Shown piece after piece: positions 1-7,918 of a DNA stretch of 22,042 nucleotides. Positions within the stretch are counted from its first letter, which is position 1. Every line of letters starts with the position of its first letter. Location: assembly GCA_049511115.1 (NCBI GenBank), contig JBEKYH010000015.1:1-22042 (forward strand). Direction: 5' to 3'. A model generated the notes under the pieces. It searched no databases. It was given only the letters and a program-made list of their open reading frames with translations, and was not told the origin of the DNA. The stretch is from JBEKYH01 sp049511115. GTDB taxonomy: Bacteria; Planctomycetota; Phycisphaerae; Tepidisphaerales; Tepidisphaeraceae. The translations under genes and the position numbers were made by a program.

Positions 1-932
1 CGATTCTCCTTTATGTCGGATATCGGCAGCACGTCCTGGACAAACTGCGACAGGTGGCGCCCAGCGCCATTGCCGGCGCGGCGGGATTGCTCGCCATCGC
101 GTGGCTGATTAATTCCGTGCGCTGGGCGATGTTGCTGCGTGTGGCCGGCATCAAGGAAAACGCCGCGTATCTGGCGTCGCTCTATTACATCGGAATGTTC
201 TTCTCGCAGATTCTCCCGACCGGCGCCGGGGGTGACGCCGTGCGAATGCTCGAGCTTTATCGCCGCGGCCACCGCCCCGCGCCAGTGGTTGTCGCGACGC
301 TGCAAGAGCGCTTGCTCGGCATGGGAGTTTCCATGCTGGTCGGATTGATGGCCGCCGCCGCGCATCTGACGCATTTTCCTGCGGCCGTGCGGCCGATTCT
401 GATCGGCCTGCCGCTGGCGGCGATTGCCGCCGTGGCGATTTTCCTCTATCCGCGCCTGCCGCTGGGAGTCGCGGCGAAAATGGGAACTTGGCCGGTATTT
501 CGCGGCCTCAAAAAACACCCGATCCTGCACCGCCTCACCGCCGCGATTGAGCCGGCAGCGCAGCTTCCTCCGCTTACCCCCGCGCGATTGGTTCCCATCC
601 TGCTTGTGACACTGGCCGGCGTGCTATTTTCAATCAGTGTCTGGTGGGCTTTAGGATTGGCCGTGGGCACGGGCGTTGGGTTCGGCGGTTTTTGCCTGGT
701 CATTCCGCTGGTCTGGGTGATTGCCATGACGCCATCCCTCGGCGGGGCGGGCGTGCGCGAAGGCGGGTTTGTCTGGCTGATGGGAATGTTCGCCGTCCCC
801 ACCGACCGCTCGCTGGCCGTCGCGGCGCTTTACCTGATCGTGCAGTTGCTCCTGGCCGCCGTGGGCGGAGTGTTTTTGCTGCTGAGAATCTGGCAGGGGG
901 GCTGGAAACGAAATCCCGAGCAATCAGCTTAA
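1..932 (+). CDS. Flippase-like membrane protein (LPG synthase TM / UPF0104 family), 5' partial
   Basis: The reading frame is open from base 3 with no stop, so the gene enters from the left edge. The GTG at 54 is probably an internal valine rather than the start. The visible part is about 310 residues of almost continuous hydrophobic helices. The motif ILPTGAGGDAVRM followed by an ATLQERLLG helix is typical of the lysylphosphatidylglycerol synthase transmembrane / flippase-like family (UPF0104), whose members sit in the cytoplasmic membrane and are linked to lipid or polyprenyl-sugar translocation. A late PSLGGAGVREGGF motif is also typical of the family. No C-terminal aminoacyl-transfer domain follows, so this is not a full MprF. 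The substrate is unknown. Its TAA stop overlaps the stop of the convergent esterase gene by 4 bp, leaving no room for a separate terminator between them. Confidence 0.85.
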   Translation, partial: ILLYVGYRQHVLDKLRQVAPSAIAGAAGLLAIAWLINSVRWAMLLRVAGIKENAAYLASLYYIGMFFSQILPTGAGGDAVRMLELYRRGHRPAPVVVATLQERLLGMGVSMLVGLMAAAAHLTHFPAAVRPILIGLPLAAIAAVAIFLYPRLPLGVAAKMGTWPVFRGLKKHPILHRLTAAIEPAAQLPPLTPARLVPILLVTLAGVLFSISVWWALGLAVGTGVGFGGFCLVIPLVWVIAMTPSLGGAGVREGGFVWLMGMFAVPTDRSLAVAALYLIVQLLLAAVGGVFLLLRIWQGGWKRNPEQSA

Positions 933-1933
933 TTCGCAGTCGCCGTCGCGGGCGAAGCCGCATAGCTGATTTCCGGCGCGGCCGGGATTTCCTTGACCTG
1001 ATCCACGTAATACGCCGCCACCGGATCGTTCTTGAGCGCCTTGAGGCCGGAGATGACGGTCTCGGCGTTGAGGACCGCGCCGGTCCAACTGGTGTGCGGC
1101 GACCCCGCAAAGAGCGAGTCCACGGTGGCCTTGTCCATCGCGTCATACTTGCGGGCGACGAGCTCGTTCAGGTCGATGAACCCCACATTTTCAGCCGCCG
1201 CGACCTCGCGGGCCCAGCCGGCCTGGGTGGTGGCGCTGCGGTTGATTTTGCCATCCTTGCCGCGGGCATTGCGCGGGATCAGCGAGCAGACGACCGGCGT
1301 GGCGCCCTTGGCGCGCGTCTCGGCGATGATCTGCCGGATATACCAGCCGTAACTGTGCTGCGTGATGGGCTGGCCGTTGCGGCCGGTGCTCTGGTGGGTT
1401 TCATCGTCGATGCCGCGGGACTCGACGCCGCCGCTGTTGGTGCCGAATTGCATGATGACCACGTCGCCCGTTTTGATTAAACCCACCATCGCCTTCCACT
1501 GAGCCAGATAAAAGCTGCCGCTGGTGGTGCCCCCGACGGCGCGGTTCACGACGTTGACCTTTTTGGGATCAAAATATCCGACGAACGGCGCGCCCCAGCC
1601 CCATTGGCCGACTTGATCCTCGCCGGTTCCGTTAACGCCGGTGCGCACGGTCGAGTCGCCGATGGTCCAGATGGTGGGAAGATTTGGATCATGCGGAAAC
1701 GGGGCGATGACACCGTGCCTCGCGGGAGCGGGATTCGGGAGCGGGCCGGTCTGCGTGTAACGCGGGATGTCGGCGGCGCACAGATTAAGGATGCCTGCCT
1801 TGGCGGTGACAATGGTCTTCGGATTGGTCGGGTAGACGAGCGGGGCGTCAGTGGATTCGGCCGCAGGCGCGGTGGTCTGAGCTTGCGCTACAATTGCCCC
1901 CAGCAACATAAACGCGAAAAACGCAGCCCTCAT
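929..1933 (-). CDS. Secreted SGNH/GDSL esterase, rhamnogalacturonan acetylesterase-like
   Basis: A 334-residue protein with a clear signal peptide (about residues 1-19, MRAAFFAFMLLGAIVAQAQ), so it is probably exported. The SGNH blocks are in order: IGDSTV with the nucleophile Ser94; AVGGTTS with the glycine near 134-135; MQFGTN with Asn166; and SPHTSWTGA with the catalytic His280, preceded by Asp272. The HTS-x-x-GA form of the last block and the QWGWG stretch resemble the rhamnogalacturonan acetylesterase branch, which removes acetyl groups from pectin or other polysaccharides. The exact substrate is an inference. The ATG is fixed by a strong ribosome binding site, GAGGAGG, six T residues upstream. 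It lies 90 bp downstream of the pyrophosphorylase gene, with an interspersed-repeat-like sequence in the gap, so it may be transcribed separately. Confidence 0.85.
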   Translation of the reverse strand: MRAAFFAFMLLGAIVAQAQTTAPAAESTDAPLVYPTNPKTIVTAKAGILNLCAADIPRYTQTGPLPNPAPARHGVIAPFPHDPNLPTIWTIGDSTVRTGVNGTGEDQVGQWGWGAPFVGYFDPKKVNVVNRAVGGTTSGSFYLAQWKAMVGLIKTGDVVIMQFGTNSGGVESRGIDDETHQSTGRNGQPITQHSYGWYIRQIIAETRAKGATPVVCSLIPRNARGKDGKINRSATTQAGWAREVAAAENVGFIDLNELVARKYDAMDKATVDSLFAGSPHTSWTGAVLNAETVISGLKALKNDPVAAYYVDQVKEIPAAPEISYAASPATATAN

Positions 1934-1963
1934 AAAAAACCTCCTCGTCGCCCCCTGGTCTTA

Positions 1964-2008
1964 ATCTTTTCTTTCTTCCCTTGGCGTCTTGGAGTCTTGG
2001 CGGTTCAA
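1964..2008 (-). repeat. Intergenic CCAAG-rich repeat element, copy 1
   Basis: Read on the minus strand, the gap between the pyrophosphorylase and the esterase contains TTGAACCGCCAAG (1996-2008) and then two more CCAAG units, giving three CCAAG units spaced 8 bases apart. A purine-rich GGAAGAAAGAAAAG stretch follows. The same 13 bases recur exactly at 21968-21980 on the plus strand, next to another CAAG-rich and ACCACAGAGGA-type sequence. This looks like a dispersed non-coding repeat family, but only two copies are visible here. Confidence 0.4.
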
Positions 2009-2023
2009 ATTCGCATTTCTTCT

Positions 2024-3439
2024 CTATTCATCCAGATAAGTGCTTCCACCGGCCGTTATCGGCGGCGGCAGGGTAATTCGCCTTCGCAGTTCATCCGCGC
2101 TGGTCGCCAGCAGAGGCGAAATCTCCAGCACCGCGTCCGGCTCGTCGTTCTTCATCGGAATCGTCGCGCCGGCCGCCTTAAGCCACCGTGCCGCGCGGCG
2201 GATTTGATCGCGCCGGCAAGTGGCGGGGGAATCCGCCCCGTCGGCGTTCTTCACCGGGCTGAATTCCTCGCCGCGCTGCGTCTGGTATATCATCGCGTTC
2301 TTGGCCACCGGAATGGCATCGAAAACAAACTGCTCCAGTTTCACGGCATTGGGTTTGTCGGGCTTGATTGCCGCGCCGTTCTCATCCACGCAAGGGACTT
2401 TCTTTTCCGCCCGGTGCCACGGAAGCGACAGCCTCCCCGAGGCGTTGAGGCGTTCAACAAAAGCCACGCGCAGAGCGTGAATCCCGATGGATGCGGCGTT
2501 GAAGCGCGGCTTGCCGTCGGAGTCCGTGGCCAGCGCCAACGCCTCGGGCAGGTCGCTGTATTCGATAACCTGAACGGCCCCGTCGCCGTTGACGAAGTTG
2601 CCGACCTTCTCCAGCGCGTGCGCCTTGGAGACGGTCTTGCTGCTCATCTCGCTTCCGGTGAGATCATGAAGCCCAAGGAACAGCGGATCGACGCAGTGAA
2701 CCAGTGGATTGTCCACCTGGAAATAGGAAAGATGCTCCACCCCGCGGCGACGCATGTCTTCCAGCGCGCCGCTCTTGTGCAGGGCGCGGAGGCTCCCTCC
2801 GTGACCGTCGGGACTAAGCGCCAGACTATCCGGTTCGGCCAGCAGCAGTCTGCCAGTGAAATCGAAGGCCGGCATCATTCCCTGCTGGAAGAAGACCACG
2901 TCGGCGGATTGAAGGCCAAAATAATGGTTCGATTGGAAAAACGCGCGCGTGGGCGCGTCATTTACATCGCTGGTCATGATGTACCAGGGAACCGCGCGGC
3001 CCGCGCGCCTTGAATGTGAAAGCAATTGCTCGGCGAAAACCTGAAAGAGCGGCTTATTCTTGATCGGGGTCACGGGGTACTGTCCCTTGGGACCGTCGTA
3101 GCCAAGGCGCGTCCCCTGTCCGCCGGCGACAAGAAACGCCGCGACCTTTCCCTCCTTGAGAAGCTGCTCGCCGCGCACTTCCGCGTCGGCGTACAGATTC
3201 CGCCGCGAAGCATCCGGCATTGCCGGCAGATACTTGGCAGGCCGGATATCCGAAGGGAGCTTGATCTTCGGTTTGTTCCGCACGTACTCATCGGCCAGGT
3301 CGGCGATCGCCGCCAGATCAAGGGCCGCGACCTGGGCCAGCAGTTTTTCCTGTCCCGACGCGTCCAGACGATCCACATAGCGCAGGACATGCTCCTGTCC
3401 GATTGCAGCGAGTTTGCTTCGTAACGCGGACGTATCCAT
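2024..3439 (-). CDS. UTP-dependent nucleotidyltransferase, UDP-N-acetylglucosamine pyrophosphorylase (UAP1) type
   Basis: A 471-residue cytoplasmic enzyme of the UDPGP family, which makes UDP-sugars from UTP and a sugar 1-phosphate. The nucleotide-binding loop VAGGQGTRLG is at about residues 104-113, followed by GPKGQYPV from 116. YFQVDNPLVHCVDPLFLG and a later EFSPVKNADGADSP segment are hallmarks of the eukaryote-like UAP branch, which favours N-acetylhexosamine 1-phosphates over glucose 1-phosphate. A helical segment of about 90 residues precedes the loop, as in that family. Most bacteria make UDP-GlcNAc with bifunctional GlmU, which is unrelated in layout. This could therefore supply a specialised UDP-HexNAc pool or act as a UDP-glucose enzyme. 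It starts 18 bp after rsfS, so it is very probably co-transcribed. The ribosome binding site is weak (GGGGA). Confidence 0.88.
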   Translation of the reverse strand: MDTSALRSKLAAIGQEHVLRYVDRLDASGQEKLLAQVAALDLAAIADLADEYVRNKPKIKLPSDIRPAKYLPAMPDASRRNLYADAEVRGEQLLKEGKVAAFLVAGGQGTRLGYDGPKGQYPVTPIKNKPLFQVFAEQLLSHSRRAGRAVPWYIMTSDVNDAPTRAFFQSNHYFGLQSADVVFFQQGMMPAFDFTGRLLLAEPDSLALSPDGHGGSLRALHKSGALEDMRRRGVEHLSYFQVDNPLVHCVDPLFLGLHDLTGSEMSSKTVSKAHALEKVGNFVNGDGAVQVIEYSDLPEALALATDSDGKPRFNAASIGIHALRVAFVERLNASGRLSLPWHRAEKKVPCVDENGAAIKPDKPNAVKLEQFVFDAIPVAKNAMIYQTQRGEEFSPVKNADGADSPATCRRDQIRRAARWLKAAGATIPMKNDEPDAVLEISPLLATSADELRRRITLPPPITAGGSTYLDE

Positions 3440-3457
3440 GTTCCGTTCCCCAAAGAG

Positions 3458-3838
3458 CTATATTTCCTGCCACGCGACGCGCGGGGCGTCGCCCCAGAGA
3501 TTCTCCAGATCGTAATATAACCGGGCCTCCTGGCTGAACAGGTGAATCACCACGTCCACAAAATCCAGGATGATCCAGGTCTGCCCCTCATAACCTGATT
3601 GCGTGAACGGCTTGGCCCCCAGCGTGGCGGCCATTTCCGTGATGTCGTCGCATACCGTGCGCATCTGGCGCGGACTGGTGCCGGTGGCGATCACAAAAAA
3701 ATCCGCCACGGGCCACAGGCCGACCAGATCAAGCACCGCCACGTCGCGGCAGCGCGTATTGGCGGCCACGCGCGCCGCTTCTATGGCCAGGCGCCGCGCC
3801 GTGGATTCGTTTGGATTAAGAGCCGATGCGGATGCGAT
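3458..3838 (-). CDS. rsfS: Ribosomal silencing factor RsfS, probable ATC start
   Basis: A RsfS/Iojap family protein, which binds ribosomal protein uL14 and blocks joining of the 30S and 50S subunits. Family hallmarks are DVAVLDLVGLWPVADFFVIATGTS, then TQSGYEGQTWIILDFVDVVIH and the end LYYDLENLWGDA. The first standard start, GTG at 3769, gives only 103 residues and cuts off the first helix. In-frame codons upstream encode ARRLAIEAAR, which aligns with the family's N-terminus. The frame is open only back to the stop of the upstream gene. In between, the only plausible initiator is ATC at 3838, six bases after GGAGG, giving 126 residues. The CTG at 3790 is a poorer choice, with no ribosome binding site. 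The family call is secure and the start is an inference. Confidence 0.9.
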   Translation of the reverse strand: MASASALNPNESTARRLAIEAARVAANTRCRDVAVLDLVGLWPVADFFVIATGTSPRQMRTVCDDITEMAATLGAKPFTQSGYEGQTWIILDFVDVVIHLFSQEARLYYDLENLWGDAPRVAWQEI

Positions 3839-3841
3839 GAA

Positions 3842-5623
3842 TCACCTCCATGTATTGCCCTGAATAAATGCGAGCCGGGCCTTGCAATGGTCCAGATACC
3901 CAATGTATTCCCCGCGGTCCTGATTGTATTGATCGTAATGGTTCTTGTAGAACGCGGGCGAGTCAGCCATGACCTTCTGAAAAAGTTCCGTGCGCTGGTC
4001 TGCCGACAATTGATAGACGGTTTCGCGATGGACCCGAGTGCCGTCGGGCAGGGTGGGATAGTCGGCCCGCTCCATGTCATCATCCACGAAGTAGCGCAGG
4101 ACAATGAGCTCAAGCTGCTGAACCGCCTGCCCATACTGCTCGGCCGCTGATGCCCAGTCGCTGGCCTTGGATTCGCTGTTCAGCACGCCCTTGAGGAAGT
4201 CCTCATCGCCCTGGTAAAGATCGCCGAACATGATGGCGTCGTCGATGTGCGAGACAAATGTGGAGCGGCTCTGCGGAAAGCGGAGCAGGTGGGCCTGGTA
4301 TTCGTCGATGGCGTCGTGATTGAGGCGAACTGCCAGAGCGTATTCGAACAACGCCCGCCCGCCCGCCGCCGGATCCCTGCGCTGCGTCAGGACTGATGTG
4401 TCTGGCGCCTTGGAAGGGTCCGCCTCGGGCACGCGGCACTCCAGGTCGTCGCGGTCTCCGTGGTCATCGATTCCGAACACTCTCAGCTCGGCGCGGCGGC
4501 CCTGGTCTCCGGCCTCGACGGCCCATGATTTCAACGCCAGCGCCGGACGGCTGTCCACGACAAAATCGCTCTTTTGCAGGTGCACCTCGTGGGCCACCCG
4601 CGCCAGCATTTGCGCCCGCTTGTAGTAGTTGTACCCCAGCGCGCTGGGCGAAAGCCCATACGGAAACGGCTCGTATTGCTTCAGAAACTGCAGGTCCGAT
4701 CCATCGTACCAGGGGGCGTCGGCGGCCAGCCCGCTGGGCCGCGGATGCCGCGGCGCGATCAGGTCAGGAAGCAGATTGCCCGCCGGGTCCAGCATCGCGT
4801 CCAGCCGCGTGCGCCGAATGGCGGTGTTGCTTACGTGCGACGCGGGCGGCACAAGTTTGAACTCGCAATCGCTGCCGGAAAAAGTAGACCGCAGCGCCTC
4901 GGCGACGGGCACTTCAACCGTGACCGAAGCCGTCTTCGCCTCATCGTCAACTTCCGTCGCCATGCTGGGCGCGTCCATGCCGGCCGCACGCGCCGCGGCG
5001 ACAAACGCCGGCAGCCGCGCCAGCGGCACCGTGATCCGCTCAAGCGGCCGCGGGGCCATTGTGTCCTGCGTCACATGATAAAGGTAATAAGCTTTCTCGT
5101 CCGCCGGCAACTGCAATCCCGCCATCTTGTCGCCAAAAAGATTGCCAATGGAATCCACGATGTTGATGTCGTCGGGTCGCTCCTGGTTCACGCTGTTGGC
5201 GTAATCCAGCGCATCCAGGATGGCCGCATACTTATTGGGAAGATTGGCCATCTGCACCGAGACGTTGTAGGCCTTGTTCCAGATCTGGAACAAATGCACG
5301 GTGTCGAACTCCGGCTGCAACAGCCGTATCCATTCGACCTTGGTGTCAAAGTCTTCCAGATCGTGCGCCGATTTTTGCGCCTCGCTCGTGCTCCAGAGGA
5401 ACATCACCAGCGGCCCGCGCAATCCGCCCAACAGCAGGGCGAGCGCGTAACTGTCCATATTCGACAGCCGATTATCGGTTGCTTTGCCGCGAGTGGTTTC
5501 GATTGTCCCCAGCGGGTCCACCGACGCCGCCGCGCGGAGTTGGTCCGCCCAAAACCGGCTCGCCCCCGCCAGCGCCAGGGAGCAGATCAGGAACAGGACG
5601 ATGATTGGGTTTGCGCGCTTCAT
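3842..5623 (-). CDS. Uncharacterised membrane-anchored protein linked to an ABC transporter
   Basis: A 593-residue protein that I cannot assign to a named family. It starts with a positively charged MKR and a hydrophobic stretch (about residues 6-22) that is a signal peptide or signal anchor. A second hydrophobic segment (about 59-76, YALALLLGGLRGPLVMFLW) could be a membrane helix. The rest is mostly alpha-helical and soluble, with helix pairs rich in Trp, Tyr and Leu at 95-200 and 425-590 that resemble tetratricopeptide-type repeats without a clean consensus. A conserved-looking FPYGLSPSALGYNYYKRAQ stretch is at 320-338. It follows the permease gene by 53 bp, and its end carries the ribosome binding site for rsfS. 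The context suggests an envelope-side partner of the ABC transporter. The function is unknown. Confidence 0.75.
   Translation of the reverse strand: MKRANPIIVLFLICSLALAGASRFWADQLRAAASVDPLGTIETTRGKATDNRLSNMDSYALALLLGGLRGPLVMFLWSTSEAQKSAHDLEDFDTKVEWIRLLQPEFDTVHLFQIWNKAYNVSVQMANLPNKYAAILDALDYANSVNQERPDDINIVDSIGNLFGDKMAGLQLPADEKAYYLYHVTQDTMAPRPLERITVPLARLPAFVAAARAAGMDAPSMATEVDDEAKTASVTVEVPVAEALRSTFSGSDCEFKLVPPASHVSNTAIRRTRLDAMLDPAGNLLPDLIAPRHPRPSGLAADAPWYDGSDLQFLKQYEPFPYGLSPSALGYNYYKRAQMLARVAHEVHLQKSDFVVDSRPALALKSWAVEAGDQGRRAELRVFGIDDHGDRDDLECRVPEADPSKAPDTSVLTQRRDPAAGGRALFEYALAVRLNHDAIDEYQAHLLRFPQSRSTFVSHIDDAIMFGDLYQGDEDFLKGVLNSESKASDWASAAEQYGQAVQQLELIVLRYFVDDDMERADYPTLPDGTRVHRETVYQLSADQRTELFQKVMADSPAFYKNHYDQYNQDRGEYIGYLDHCKARLAFIQGNTWR
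3845..3849 (-). promoter_or_regulatory. Strong Shine-Dalgarno site that decides the rsfS start
   Basis: On the minus strand GGAGG (within TGGAGGTGA) covers the last sense codons of the upstream 593-residue gene. It lies six bases before the ATC at 3838, with the upstream TGA stop in between. A near-perfect anti-SD match here makes sense only if the downstream gene starts immediately after the stop. It implies translational coupling. Confidence 0.6.
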
Positions 5624-5676
5624 GGTGAAATCGTCGGATCAGTTCTGCTCGCTGATTCCCTGCGCAGCGAGGCAGG

Positions 5677-7893
5677 TCATGGCGCAACCTCTCTCTTTTT
5701 GAGAATGATGTAGGCGCCCACCGCCGCCGGAAGGGCGAACGAGACCAAAACCCCAAGGGCCTCCATAAGGTCAGCCGCCGAGACAATGATCCCGCTTTCA
5801 ATCGAACTGATGGCCGTGAACCGGTCGATGTCGGGCAGGAAACTTCCCACCACCGGCAGCGCGCCCGACAACGCGTTGACGCTGGCCACGACCGCCTCCG
5901 CCTTGCTCGCGTCGGTCAGGCCCATGTCATTGACGATGGCCCGGCCCAGGGTCTTGTCATTGGCGTCCGAGACCTGCATGACGCACCAATGCCCCATGAG
6001 CAGCGTAAGCGTCAGCACCAGCGCGATGGGCCAGGACAGAAATGTGCTTGAGAACACCGCCAGCGAAACCACCAGCACCGTCAGCATCCACAGAATGAAC
6101 AGGCTCTTGAACAGGTTCCACGCAAACGGCTCGGTGGATACGACCAGGGCCATTGCACCCGAATCGACGCCAACCACATGGCCGCCCGTATTGCAATGCA
6201 CCAGGACATCAAAATTGCCATCCGCCATCGCCGCCGCGGGAAGGTCCGCATAGGCGGTCATGCGCGTTTCCAGTTTCATGTCCACCGGCTGCTGCGAGTC
6301 ATCCGAGCCGGCAGGGGAGTTGGCGGGGCGCACGGTGAAGGTCAAGTCCGTCAGGTCCTCGCTGTTGGCGGCCAGGTCGCCGCCGTGGTCGATCGGAGCA
6401 TGAAACTCCAGACCCACATGACCTTGCGAATCGCCCATTGCCGAAGCGGCGTTGCGAAACTTGAAGATTGCGGTCGCCACATGCTGGTTGCCCAGTGGTT
6501 CGCCCGTGAGTTCCTGCCCGCCATGGCTCGCGGGGCGGCCGTGAACAATCGGGGGGGCTGTTTTGCCATCAGGTCCGGCATCAGGCAGGGCCATTTGATC
6601 GGTTGGCGGCGCGTCCTGCTCCATTGGCGGTGCATACATTCCCGTCGGCACGGCTGGGGCGATGGCCATGAAGACCGACGATGGGTCCGCGTAGAATTCC
6701 ACATACCGGTCAATGCCCACAACGTGAACGTAAACGATGGGTTGTGCGAACAACGTGGCCGCTTGCGCGGGAGGGACATAGGCCCAGATAAGTTTCGAAT
6801 CTGCGATCGCCTTGCCGGACATGAGGGTATTCTCAATCGGCAAGGGCAGTCGATCGGTATGCGCGTCCTTGGCCCCGGGCCGCAGAGGATCATACATGGC
6901 CATCCGGTTGACCAGAGTAGTCTGATTGGAATCCAGGATATCAACCTGCACGTAGGCGGGTATCGCATCCCCTGGCTTGGCATTGGCCGTAGCGGCGTTA
7001 TCCGTGCCGTAGCGTTGCCATTTCAGACGCAGACCGATGAGAGCGCCCGTCCTCCCGATACCACTCGCGGCATCCGCCGTTCCAGGATTAGCCGGGTCGG
7101 CAAACAGGACATTCTTGTTGTTCCCGCTATAGGGGAAAAGGAATTCCTCCTGCATATCGCCGTAGGTCGTGCGGACAGGGTCACTTTCCCGCGCCGGCTC
7201 TCCCATTACCTGCACGTCGGAGGGATAGATATAGGAAGCCGCGCTGAGTAGCCCTACTTTCTGGTAATGTTCCAGCCGATTGCGCTCCAGCGGCGTAACC
7301 GTCGAATCCGATTGCAGGCGATCAGTAACTTCCTGACTTTGCCGCCAGTCACGCAGCCACAGATATCCAAATGTGAAAAGACCCATGATGAGCAGGATGA
7401 CCGCGCTGACGCGGGCGAATCCGATGATCTTTCCCGCCACAATTTCCAGCCGCGTGATGGGCTTGGTGACAATGCTATAAATGACCTTGGTCTCGATCTC
7501 TTTTGGCAAATTGGTGCAGGCCAGGATAATACTGGTCATCACCACCACCAGCCCCGCGGCGAAGATGCAGAATTTGGTCGTCTGGCGGATCACGTCCTGT
7601 TCATCGACGGACCTTTCGAGCTGCGAAACTACGATTACACCAATGACCGCGATTGGAATCACCCACAGCACGCGGCGGCGGATCGATTCGCGAAAACAGA
7701 CGCCCCCAATCGCCCATGCGCGGCTCAGGCTGAAATGCGCCAGATCGCCCAACCCAAACACGAGCAGCGCGATCACCAGCAGCGCCGGCAGAATAAAGAC
7801 CGGATTGGTGTACCAGTTGAGCGTGATGCCGCTCCCAACACCCGCGTCGGCCAGTGCCGAAATCAAAGCAAGATGGAACGAGACAAGTGGCAT
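5677..7893 (-). CDS. ABC-2-type transporter permease with a large inserted extracytoplasmic domain
   Basis: An integral membrane component partnering the ATPase encoded just upstream. Predicted helices lie at about residues 31-48, 75-91, 107-127, 161-180, 597-614, 619-640 and 706-728 (numbered from the ATG at 7893). The segment KEIETKVIYSIVTKPITRLE between helices 3 and 4 matches the conserved cytoplasmic coupling region of ABC-2 permeases (NosY-like family). Between helices 4 and 5 is a hydrophilic domain of about 410 residues with a Pro-rich linker near 412-450, which is far larger than in ordinary members of about 260-400 residues. It should face outside the cytoplasm. An in-frame TTG at 7911 would add six residues. 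Neither start has a good ribosome binding site. The substrate is unknown. A role in building or maintaining the cell envelope is plausible. Confidence 0.82.
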   Translation of the reverse strand: MPLVSFHLALISALADAGVGSGITLNWYTNPVFILPALLVIALLVFGLGDLAHFSLSRAWAIGGVCFRESIRRRVLWVIPIAVIGVIVVSQLERSVDEQDVIRQTTKFCIFAAGLVVVMTSIILACTNLPKEIETKVIYSIVTKPITRLEIVAGKIIGFARVSAVILLIMGLFTFGYLWLRDWRQSQEVTDRLQSDSTVTPLERNRLEHYQKVGLLSAASYIYPSDVQVMGEPARESDPVRTTYGDMQEEFLFPYSGNNKNVLFADPANPGTADAASGIGRTGALIGLRLKWQRYGTDNAATANAKPGDAIPAYVQVDILDSNQTTLVNRMAMYDPLRPGAKDAHTDRLPLPIENTLMSGKAIADSKLIWAYVPPAQAATLFAQPIVYVHVVGIDRYVEFYADPSSVFMAIAPAVPTGMYAPPMEQDAPPTDQMALPDAGPDGKTAPPIVHGRPASHGGQELTGEPLGNQHVATAIFKFRNAASAMGDSQGHVGLEFHAPIDHGGDLAANSEDLTDLTFTVRPANSPAGSDDSQQPVDMKLETRMTAYADLPAAAMADGNFDVLVHCNTGGHVVGVDSGAMALVVSTEPFAWNLFKSLFILWMLTVLVVSLAVFSSTFLSWPIALVLTLTLLMGHWCVMQVSDANDKTLGRAIVNDMGLTDASKAEAVVASVNALSGALPVVGSFLPDIDRFTAISSIESGIIVSAADLMEALGVLVSFALPAAVGAYIILKKREVAP

Positions 7894-7918
7894 GGTGCTG
7901 GCTTCGTTCAATAAAAGC

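Noticed and set aside
644..1480. A 278-codon plus-strand frame covering the end of the flippase gene and the esterase
   Set aside because: Overlaps two real genes out of frame or antisense, and is rich in Arg, Ala and Gly without motifs.
1604..3013. A long plus-strand open frame (469 codons) opposite the esterase and pyrophosphorylase genes
   Set aside because: It runs antisense across two well-supported genes, spans their intergenic gap, has an Arg-rich composition typical of a shadow frame in GC-rich DNA, and shows no domain.
4574..5713. A 379-codon plus-strand frame opposite the 593-residue gene
   Set aside because: Arg/Gln/His-rich shadow frame. The minus-strand frame has a signal sequence, balanced composition and operon spacing.
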